This document shows, in pieces, positions 36,268-45,760 of a DNA stretch of 64,000 bases. The stretch spans positions 30,209,845-30,273,844 of the forward strand of contig CM025855.1 in assembly GCA_003952965.2 (NCBI GenBank), in the 5' to 3' direction. A model generated the notes under the pieces. That model did not search any database. It saw only the letters and a list, made by a program, of their open reading frames with translations, and was not told the origin of the DNA. A program made the translations under genes and the position numbers. Position 1 is the stretch's first letter. Every line of letters begins with the position of its first letter. Origin of the DNA: Morella rubra (Eukaryota > Streptophyta > Magnoliopsida > Fagales > Myricaceae).

Positions 36268-39200
36268 ATGGCGTTACCCGTCGTTAACACTGAGTACCTC
36301 AAGGAGGTCGACAAGGCTCGTCGCGATCTCCGTGCCCTGATCGCCTCCAGGAACTGCGCTCCGATCATGCTCCGCTTAGCGTACTCGCTCTCTCTCTCTC
36401 TCTCTCTGTCATTCTCTCTCTCTTTGTATCCCGAGAAATTGCGAGAAAATAAATCGAAGGAAAGTGGAAATGAGAGCATATAGTTTTTTAGCATAGTTGA
36501 AGTGACTTGGAGGCTAGGAAATGAAGCAAACATGAGAGTTAATACGCGTTATCTTATTTCGATATTGCGTGTTTTATCGGCGAGAAAACACGAGTCTTTC
36601 ACTGATTTTCTCTACAATTAATATGTATATGAGTTTACTATGCAAACAGGTGCATAGGAAAGCGGCAAACAAATACTGCTGTTTGGCGTAGTTTAATTGA
36701 GCAACCTAAATCAGAGTAGTAGTAAATATTTTCCGTTTATACGAAAGCGGCAAACAAATACTGCTGTTTGGCGTAGTTTAATTGAGCAACCAAAAACAGA
36801 GTAGTAGTAAAGCCATTTTATTTTCCGTTGATTTATCATGGTTTCTGAGCGACTTGATACAGCTAATTCTTATCTTTACATATACTGATTTTTTGTTTCT
36901 TTAATTTGAATGAAGAAAATGTTCTTAATTTTCTCCAAATATCTGTATTTGGTCATTTTGAAAAATTAGAATTCTGGCCAGTTCCTTCGCAATTTAAGCT
37001 TTTGCAAGAATTAGTAATTCACGAGGGTAGCAGTTCATTCATGATCTGGCCTGGTCCACCCAATCATGATATTGAAGGATGGGACCTTTTCTTGAAAAAC
37101 TCCGGATCCCGAGCAGGTGGTCCAAAGTTTCGAATGCTATCCTTCTTTTTTGGGGTGATTCAACTTTGGGGACGAGTGGATAATTCAGTAATATTTGTAT
37201 TGTTTTATCTTTGTAGGTGGCATGATGCCGGAACTTATGATGTGAAGACGAAAACAGGTGGACCTAATGGGTCAATTAGGACTGAGGAAGAGTACAGTCA
37301 CGGTTCTAATGCGGGCTTGAAGAAAGCCATTGATTGGTGTGGTAAGCTTTTTTTGTTTTAATGCAGATAAGGGAAATTGTTCAACTTTTGATGTATCTGG
37401 TGGAATAATAAGAAGTGTATTAAAATATAATCCTTGTATTTCTGTTTTAAGAGTCTCATGTGACATCACTCTATGAGGTATCTCTCTTGAGCTTCATATT
37501 ATGCGAGGCTCATATGTCTGGTGCCCATGGCTCTTTTCATAATCATGCCCTTAAGGCTTTTTTGAACTTTAAAGGGAAGTCTTTTTTGTAAGAAGTTGGT
37601 GTTTCCCATCATTGGTGGTTTTTCTCATTAACAAGGACAGGTCAATATAATGGTTTCAAAATATGACGTAGAGTTGTTTAAATGGTCTCTATTATAAAGG
37701 TTGAGACACCTGCATTGGAAGAAAGAAATTGGTTGAACAAATTGGAATTGAAATGAGTGTATTTGAATTCATGAGGATAACATTTACAGGATTTGTGTGC
37801 AATTCATAATATCCATCGCTGTATAAATTGAATACAACATTCTTGTGATTGTCTGTTTAGAGAGGGAACTATTAATTATTGGTTGCACACGTTTGACATA
37901 GACCTGAAATTTCTTGACTGTGTCATTGCAACTGTTAAATTTTTCTAAAAGTGGTATTTGAGAATTGATTCGATTTTGGCTTATTCGTTACTCTTTGATG
38001 GGTTTCCGTTTCTGATGTCAGAGGAAGTGAAGTCTAAACGTCCAAAGATCACATATGCAGACCTATACCAGGTGAAAATGGTGTTGAAAAAGTTGTGGCG
38101 GTTATAATCTATGCTTTATTGAACAGTTTGGATATGAATAGGGTTTATGTAAATATTCTCTCCAGCTTTATTTGTTCTGGTAAATCCTAACATATCTCAG
38201 GTTTGCAACCCTTAAAAGGATCTGACACTTAATCAATTGTTTGTGTTTTTAGCTTGCCGGTGTTGTTGCAGTGGAGGTGACCGGAGGCCCAACTATTGAC
38301 TTTGTTCCTGGCAGAAAGGTATGCTGTCGTGGAGAGTATGGGTTATGACCATACTATTTCATTTTGTTTACCATTTGTTCTTGTTCCTTAGGATTCTAGC
38401 GTTTCTCCCAAGGAAGGGCGTCTGCCAGATGCTAAACAAGGTCTGTCCAATACTTATAGCAGTAGTGAAAATGTCCTTAATTAACAAGTCATATGTATGA
38501 ATAAAAAGATATAGATTTACAGTGTTCTTTATATGTTTTTCAAGTGAGTTGTGACTTTAAATAGTTTTCATATGAATGACTTGGAGTTCTTTGATGGCTA
38601 GACGATCATATAGTTTTCTGCTACTATATGTGCTGTATTTTAGCATTCTGCTGGTCGCACTTGATTGGAGTACTTCTGGAGTCTGAACTCATTGGATAGA
38701 GTGGAAAAGATGCCAGAGGCAACTTCTTTTGGCATAATAGTTATTAGTTATGTGCTAGGCTAGGACCGCAAAGAGGGAGCTGTCTTTGCCCTGATTGAAG
38801 TGGGGCTACAGATTACCCCCTCAATGAAGTTTTCCCATCCTTGAAGCAGAAGCTTAAGCATTTATGCTACAACAAACACTTGCACTTGGTTGTAAAGCAT
38901 ATACTTCTTTCTTTAGGTGCATCTCCCCTGCATGAAGATCCAGAGATGAGATAGGGAGGGAGGAGGGAGGTACACGGTATTGTTTGATTAGAATCAATTT
39001 GTGTGGATGTTAGCAGGCAGATCATGAAGTTCCTTGACAACTGAGGTCTCTTAACCTTGTTTATCTTCATCATCTTGCTGCACCTAGGACTTTTCAACAT
39101 GGAAGAAAACTTTGTATGTTATGTGGCAGTAAAACGCCTAGTGTAGAAGAAATATTCTAAGTCATGAAATGGTCCCTCGCGCCACCCACAAACAGTGGTT

Positions 39201-41765
39201 ATGACTTTACCCTTGTTTAAAGAAGCTATTTTTGTTAGGTGGAGCCTAATGAGAGGCGTTTCTTCTGTAGTGCTGGCAAGCATAATATCTAACGAGGTTA
39301 CATAATATGAAGCTGACTTTTCCTGCAGTAAAACGCCTAGTGTGGAAGAAATATTCTAAGTCATGAAATGGTCCCTCACCCCACCCACAAACAGTGGTTA
39401 TGACTTTACCCTTGTTTAAAGAAGCTATTTTTGTTAGGTGGAGCCTAATGAGAAGCGTATCTTCTGTAGTGCTGGCAAGTATAATATCTAACCAGGTTAC
39501 ACAATATGAAGCTGACTTTTCCTGCAGTAAAACACCTAGTGTAGAAGAAATATTCTAAGTCATGAAATGGTCCCTTGCGCCACCCACAAACAGTCTTTAT
39601 GACTTTACCCTTGTTCAATGAAGCTATTTTTGTCAGGTGGAGCCTAATGAGTAGTGTTTCTTCTGTAGTGCTGGCAAGTACAATAGCTAACGAGGTTATA
39701 CAATATGAAGCTGACTTTTCCTGCAGTAAACACCTAGCATAGAAGAAATATTCCAAGTCATAAAATGGTCCTTCGCGCCACGCACAAACAGTGGTTATGA
39801 GTTTACCCTTGTTTAATGAAACTATTTTTGTTAGATGGAGCCTAATGAGAAGTGTTTCTTCTGTAGTGCTGGCAAGTCTAAATTTAACGAGGTTACACAA
39901 TATGAAGCTGACTTTTCCTGCAGTAAAACACCAAGTGTAGAAGAAATTTTCTAAGTCATAAAATGGTCCCTCATGCCACCCACAAACAGTGGTTATGACT
40001 TTACCCTTGTTTAATGAAGCTATTTTTGTTAGGTGGAGCCTAATGAGAAGTGTTTCTTCTGTAGTGCTGGCAAGTACAATATCTAACGAGGTTTTTCCTG
40101 CAGTAAAACACCTAGTGTAGAAGAAATATTCTGAGTCATAAAATGGTCCATCGCGCCACCCACAAACAGTGGTTATGACTTTACCCTAGTTCAATGAAGC
40201 TATTTTTGTTAGGTGGAGCCTAATGAGAAGTGTTTCTTCTGTAGTGCTGGCAAGTATAATATCTAACGAGGTTACACAATATGAAGCTGACTTTTCCTGT
40301 GAATTTTGTTGGTAGGTGTACCACATCTCCGGGACATCTTTTATCGGATGGGTCTGTCTGACAAGGATATTGTTGCACTATCTGGGGGCCACACTTTGGT
40401 AAATATTTGCTCATGTTTTCATCCTTGTATGTCTTTGGTAATATAAACACTCAGATTCCACCATTTTGTTTTTGTCTGTGTTGTTACAGGGAAGGGCACA
40501 TCCAGAGAGATCAGGTTTTGATGGTCCATGGACAAAGGAACCTCTGAAGTTTGATAATTCGTACTTCGTGTAAGACTAAAATTTGAGCTTGCACATTTGT
40601 GTCTTTACCTTCTTACAGGTTCTTTTGAGAGCTTTTTATTTCGTGTCACCCATTCATAGTTGCTCTTGGTACCAGGGAACTTTTGGAGGGGGAATCAGAG
40701 GGGCTGTTGCAACTTCCAACAGACAAGGCTTTATTGGATGATCCCGAATTCCGCCGTTATGTTGAGCTTTATGCAAAGGTAACATAGGTTTATTTCAGCT
40801 AAATGGCTGATATATAATTATAACCAAGGTTATACTTTATGAGTCATAAATACAGAGACAGGTTGTCACCTTTATCATCGTTTATCTAGCTGCATAAAAA
40901 TGCGATGGAGTTTATCAGTGTCTCTTTCGCACAACATAATCTAAGATTTGTGTTCATGATAGCATTGAGCGTTAGATAAGTTGATGCAACATTATCCAGT
41001 AATCACATTTGGCCCACCTATGTAGTAGAGATGCCCAATTCTAACCTGCCAATGCACTAGAATTATACAGGTTGAGGTTGTGTTATGAGTATTACTTTTC
41101 TTAATTTTTTCTATCCAATCTTGTATGTACTGGTCGGATTTGGAGAAAGACTCTGATAGCAGACATGATAATGGGCTATTCCAATTTTCTTATTCGTTGG
41201 GGTGAAAGAAAAGCATTTTAGAAGTAGGTGGGAGTTTTCACATTTCGTGAGGTTGAGGGCTTGGTTTGCATTTTTTTAACAATCAATTCTTTCTATGTTT
41301 TGACTCAACCTTGGACCTGAGCTGATCCGAGTCAAACCTGGTTCATTGCTAGCTTTTAAACTGTAATCAGCACCTCATCGGAAAGCTGAGACATTTCTTC
41401 CATTGGTTGTGATGTTTCAAAAAAATCGGCGCATAATTTGATTTGTGGACTTGTTTGGGTGACTTCCTTTGAATAATTGCCAATTTATATATTTGGCCCG
41501 TTTTCGTCTGCCTTGTAAATTTGAGACGGTGTCTCTCTTAACTCTCTACTCTATCCAACCTATGCAGGACGAGGATGTGTTCTTTAAAGATTATGCGGAA
41601 TCACATAAGAAGCTTTCAGAGCTAGGGTTTATTCCACCTTCTGCTGTATCCAAGGTGAAGGCAAAGGAGAGCACCGTACTAGCACAAAGCGCTGTTGGAG
41701 TTGCAGTTGCTGCTGCTGTGGTGATCTTGAGCTACTTCTATGAAATTCGCAAAAAGATGAAATGA
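36268..41765 (+). CDS. APX3: L-ascorbate peroxidase, peroxisomal membrane-bound (APX3 type)
   Basis: Nine exons join to 288 aa: 36268-36380, 37217-37341, 38022-38071, 38253-38318, 38392-38440, 40316-40398, 40490-40569, 40676-40778, 41568-41765. The enzyme reduces hydrogen peroxide with ascorbate. The distal pocket RLAWHDAGTY (Arg, Trp, catalytic His) and the proximal heme-ligand motif [18 protein letters not shown] are intact, as is FDNSYFVELL. After the peroxidase domain comes a tail anchor (about residues 259-281, [18 protein letters not shown]) and the basic end YEIRKKMK, which in APX3 directs the protein to the peroxisomal membrane via the ER. The length agrees with Arabidopsis APX3 (about 287 aa). 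Intron 1 has an 85-bp tandem duplication and intron 5 (1.9 kb) a six-copy 199-bp satellite. The gene follows SYT on the same strand by 0.8 kb. Confidence 0.94.
36387..36422. repeat. CT microsatellite at the start of APX3 intron 1
   Basis: An interrupted CT tract begins six bases after the first APX3 splice donor. The open frame 36253-36483 that reads through it is exon 1 plus intron. Confidence 0.75.
36658..36835. repeat. 85-bp tandem duplication in APX3 intron 1
   Basis: GAAAGCGGCAAACAAATACT at 36658 recurs at 36743. The two copies match along most of their length (CTGCTGTTTGGCGTAGTTTA, GAGTAGTAGTAAA), with small differences. It appears to be a recent local duplication. Confidence 0.9.
39127..40299. 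repeat. Six-copy 199-bp tandem repeat in APX3 intron 5
   Basis: Copies begin at 39127, 39326, 39525, 39724, 39921 and 40101, giving spacings of 199, 199, 199, 197 and 180 bp; the last interval has lost about 19 bp. Each unit runs CAGTAAAACRCCTAGTG, GAAATATTCTAAGTCAT, AAACAGTGGTTATGACTTTA, AGGTGGAGCCTAATGAG, TGTAGTGCTGGCAAG and, near its end, GAAGCTGACTTTTCCTGCAG. Copies are only slightly diverged. The array stops 16 bases before exon 6. The minus-strand frame 39445-39900 is generated by the repeat and contains repeated peptide blocks. Confidence 0.95.
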
Positions 41766-43843
41766 ACATGGCTTAATTGATCTATCTCGCGGTTATTGTC
41801 TGTCCAAATGATTCTGTGGCACCTGAGTTCATTTTTGCAACTCAGAAGTTACATAATTATTGTCTTTATCTGCTAATAACACGGGCCAGGTCCTTGCTAA
41901 AAGCTTGGCCCCTAGGTGAGCCGGTATGAAGATACAAGAGAACTTTCTCCCCAGTTTGAAGTAAATATGAATGCCTGCTGACAGTAGAATCTTTATTAAT
42001 AGCTGAATACTCAATCCTTCGTTTTCTCTTGAATGGCTTCTCTCGTGAATGCTTAAATCGGCAACAAGGAGAGGGCTCTGCCGCTCAAGGCTAAAATTAT
42101 AATGGTCAAGTCAATGGAGTGTCGTAGTAATTCAGAACTGCGTTCATGTGGGGCTTGAGCGCAGAAAACTAGAAAAGACAGCTTGCCATACGCCTGCACG
42201 AGGACTGAGACATTTAGTATGTCTGATGAGGTACAATGGAGCAGTGAAATTAGTTATTTATTTCTGTTCAGTACTCATAAAAGCTCCCCATCTGATTCTA
42301 CAACAAGCAGCTAACAATGCCACACCAATGTCGTGTTGGGGTCTTGTAGAGATCTGGTTAGTTCCTGTAATTATATCCAGAGTTAGGATGTGTAACTTTC
42401 CCTAGAACCTATCAAAGAAACTTTAACTAATTTTTTTTTTTTTTCACTCAGTAACTCTCTCTAAATGGGCTTTTGATCGGCTGCTCCTGTGCATGTAGAT
42501 TAAATCCTTCTTGACAAGAGTTGAAGCCTGAGAAACAAGGAATGATCGATCTCCATAGGAGAGCAAAATACTTGGACCAGAGGATCCCATTTTTCAGGCT
42601 CTCTCCCCTGTTTGGTCATGGAAACCGATTTCCACACTGTTCCGCATGGCAGCCAAAGAGGTAGGTAAGGGTTTTCGGGACAGCCCCACGAGTCTTGCTT
42701 AATGCCTAAGCACATGACATTCACGAGTGCTGGCGCATTCACGTAATTGCCTCCAGAGCCGTATCCGGCATCCTGACCTAAACCAAACACGAAATAAAAG
42801 TTTCGTTCTTTTTGTCCCACTTCTTGATCCGATCTCTGCAGAGAGGTAGGTAAGGGTTTTCGGGATTTGCTTAATGCCTAAGCACATGACATTCACGTGT
42901 TGCAGTGCTGTTGGCCGATCCAGAGCCGTATCCGGCATCCTGAAGTTCCTAAACCAAACACGTAAATAAAAGTTTCGTTCTTTTTGTCACTTCTTGATCT
43001 CTCTGCGAGCATTCCCCCATGTGGTTCTGGTTGGTGCTCATTTTTTCGTAGGGAAGACAGGTTAGGTTAAGCCCCCATTATGCTAACAACTTGTATTAAA
43101 GCGACCTAACTGATTGTGATGGGGCGAGTACTGTATGATTGGAACAGGAGTACAAGAGAAAACAACTAATTTAATGTGGGTAGTTTAAGATCCAATCCAT
43201 CGTTACTCCAAGTAATATTAATATAATTTCGACACCAAACGTAGTATCTTTTCCCTGTAAAACATTAATGTTAATGGTTTTGGTTAAGGTTTCCAAAGCA
43301 AAAAATATATGACCCGTAAAGTTTCTGGGTAGAAAAAATAGGTACCTCGTAAATCCTGTCAGTTCAACATCAAAATAAAAGCCGAAGTGAACTCAATGCA
43401 ACAAAAGTAAGCGAGGGTCCTGAAAGAAGTAGGTGAAAATACAGGCGAATAATTATACGAGTGGACGCATCTCTCTCTCTCTCTCTCTCTCTCTCGCTCT
43501 GAAAACAACTTGTGTCCATGATCCTAAGCTCTTACCATCCACTTGATCTTCATGATGGGAGAGAGAGTCCATGTGTGGGTGGTGGGTAACAAACAGTACA
43601 CAAATTGGAGGGAGATAAAACAAAAAGATGAATCAACCTTCCCCATCCCTAACCCTACCCTTGTGGCCTAAACTTGCACCACAAGGTTGGGGGAGAAAGG
43701 AAAAAAAGAAAAGAAAAGGAGAAAGAGAAGTGGAAGGTGAACCAAAGCCCACATTCAACCACAACCACACTCATTATCTTTTCATATTCTCCCCTTCTCT
43801 TCCATCATCATCCCTTACCCCCAACCCCCACCCTTTCTAGAAC

Positions 43844-43878
<35 letters not shown>

Positions 43879-44545
43879 ATGATCATAGTGTACCAATAGA
43901 ATAAAGAACCACAACTACCAATATCTCTGTACTTATGCACAAGAAAAGCCAAAACCATTTGGACACTTCCTTTTTCCTCAATGTCCACTGCAACTAACCA
44001 ACCAACCAAAGGGAGCAGCAGGTTATATATTAATTTCCTCATACTACCATGAATGCATCTCACTCTATTCGAGTCTATAATTGTTTGTAAGATGTAAGTT
44101 TGTGCGTTCTGTCCTCGACCTACATCAACTTATCTACGATAGCAGTTCACAAAAAAAAAAAAAAAAAATCTTCTAGCTAGCTAGCCAGAAGAGCCTTACG
44201 TACAAACAAACTCACGGAAAAAATGGCAAACTGAATGTTACCAGTAAGAGAGGCAAATTAATTAATATGGAGGCGCAGAACACAGGCCTTAATTGATAGG
44301 TTATGAGAAGGAAAATCAGGGTACAATTTTAGTTTAAAGGGCCCAAATGGGTGTTGGTTCCAATAACATGATAAAAATAAGTTGTCCATGTATTCTGGTA
44401 CATGTTGTCTAGTGAGTTGGAGAAGATTTTAAGAGGTAACTAACACAAGTAGTCTAAAGTTGTCGAGAGTTTGGAGAGATAGAAAAAGGGGAAAGGCCGA
44501 TATCACACCTTTGCACTGGCTATACTTCAGTATACCCTACTTTAC
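41766..44545. other. Spacer between APX3 and MYB
   Basis: No gene was found in 2.8 kb. There is a direct duplication of about 160 bp with 185-bp offset at about 42661-43010 (GTAGGTAAGGGTTTTCGGGA at 42661 and again at 42846; AAGCACATGACATTCACG and AAAGTTTCGTTCTTTTTGTC in both). CT microsatellites stand at about 43470-43496 and 43847-43874. Minus-strand frames at 42500-42938 read through the duplication and show no family features. Confidence 0.5.
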
Positions 44546-44552
44546 ACCTACC
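44546..44552 (+). promoter_or_regulatory. AC element (ACCTACC) upstream of MYB
   Basis: ACCTACC matches the AC-I core bound by R2R3-MYB proteins in phenylpropanoid promoters. It is 356 bp upstream of the MYB start codon. Subgroup-4 MYBs can repress their own genes through such sites, so autoregulation is plausible but unproven. Confidence 0.4.
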
Positions 44553-44685
44553 TGAAGGTAACCCCTAGTTAATGTTCCTTTAACTTATTATATATACGAT
44601 GATGCTAATATCATCAAAGAGAAGCCACCAGCCACTTCATCTAGCCTGTCTCACCAACTCACATCTAGAAGCAATTAGGGTCACT

Positions 44686-44720
<35 letters not shown>

Positions 44721-44738
44721 CTGAGTCAAAAGCCTACA

Positions 44739-44745
44739 TATAAAA
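44739..44745 (+). promoter_or_regulatory. TATA box of the MYB gene
   Basis: TATAAAA stands 163 bp upstream of the MGRSPCC start codon, just after a CT microsatellite at about 44691-44716. Transcription would then begin near 44770. A second TATA-like stretch (TTATATATACG) at about 44587 is the alternative. Confidence 0.55.
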
Positions 44746-44901
44746 CCATGCTCAGGTTCTCACAAGGGGACGGCCTTAATGTTCAAGCAACGCAATAAAG
44801 AAGGCCTCCATTTCCACCACCATCAATCTTGTAAACATAAACAAAGACAAAATCCATTCCCAAGAGCTGTACCAACTACTTCTACTTGTGAGTTCACCCA
44901 A

Positions 44902-45760
44902 ATGGGAAGGTCTCCTTGCTGTGAGAAAGCTCACACAAACAAAGGAGCGTGGACCAAAGAAGAAGATGATCGTCTTATCTCTTATATCCGAGCTCACGGC
45001 GAGGGGTGCTGGCGCTCACTTCCTAAAGCCGCAGGCCTTCTCCGATGCGGGAAGAGTTGCAGGCTTCGCTGGATCAACTACCTCCGTCCCGACCTCAAAC
45101 GCGGCAACTTCACCGAAGAAGAAGACGAGCTCATCATCAAGCTCCATAGCCTTCTTGGTAACAAGTAAGTGTAGCACTCTTAACAGACTCAAGCTTTAAG
45201 TGTACCTGCAAGTACAAAAATATAACTCTTTATCTTTATTCTTGATGACACCAATGGGTTTTCTTGGGTTTTTCTCTAGGTGGTCTCTGATAGCTGGTAG
45301 ATTACCTGGGCGAACAGATAATGAGATAAAGAACTACTGGAACACTCATATAAGAAGAAAGCTTTTGAACAGAGGGATTGACCCTGCAACTCACAGGCCA
45401 ATCAACGAGGCCGCTCAGGATGTATCCACTATATCTTTTACAGCTTCTGCTGTTTATAAAGAAGAAGAAAAACCCGCTGGGGGGTTTGAGGGGAAAGATG
45501 CAAAAAGCCCGGTTCACGAACGGTGTCCGGACTTGAACCTTGAGCTTAAAATTAGCCCTCCTTCCCAAAACCAGCCTGAGCCATTGAGGACCGGTGGAGG
45601 GAGTTTATGTTTCGTTTGCAGCTTGGGTTTGCAGAATAGTAAAGATTGCAGCTGTAGAATTGCTGGTATTGGTAGCACTAGTGGGAGCAACGGTTCTGGT
45701 TATGATTTCCTGGGTTTGAAAGGCGGCGTGTTGGATTACAGAAGCTTGGAAACGAAATGA
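44902..45760 (+). CDS. R2R3-MYB repressor, subgroup 4 (MYB4/MYB308-like)
   Basis: Two exons (44902-45164, 45280-45760) encode 247 aa. [18 protein letters not shown] opens the R2 repeat (about 14-62) followed by R3 (about 67-113). The bHLH-contact motif is present in R3 ([20 protein letters not shown] fits [DE]Lx2[RK]x3Lx6Lx3R). Subgroup-4 marks follow: [10 protein letters not shown], the EAR repressor LNLEL at 173-177 with the flanking C2 motif, a Cys motif [16 protein letters not shown] (C-x2-C-x9-C-x-C) and [10 protein letters not shown] near the end. Relatives repress lignin, sinapate-ester and flavonoid genes. Many R2R3 genes have three exons; here R2 is uninterrupted and only the intron after LLGNK remains. 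The frame stays open upstream to an ATG at 44779, which would add 41 residues; MGRSPCC is preferred as the conserved family start. Confidence 0.93.

Noticed and set aside
39445..39900. 151-aa minus-strand frame in APX3 intron 5
   Set aside because: It is composed of translated copies of the 199-bp repeat; the peptide repeats with the DNA period.
42500..42938. 106-aa and 79-aa minus-strand frames downstream of APX3
   Set aside because: They share peptide text only because they cross the local duplication; no exon structure or domain.
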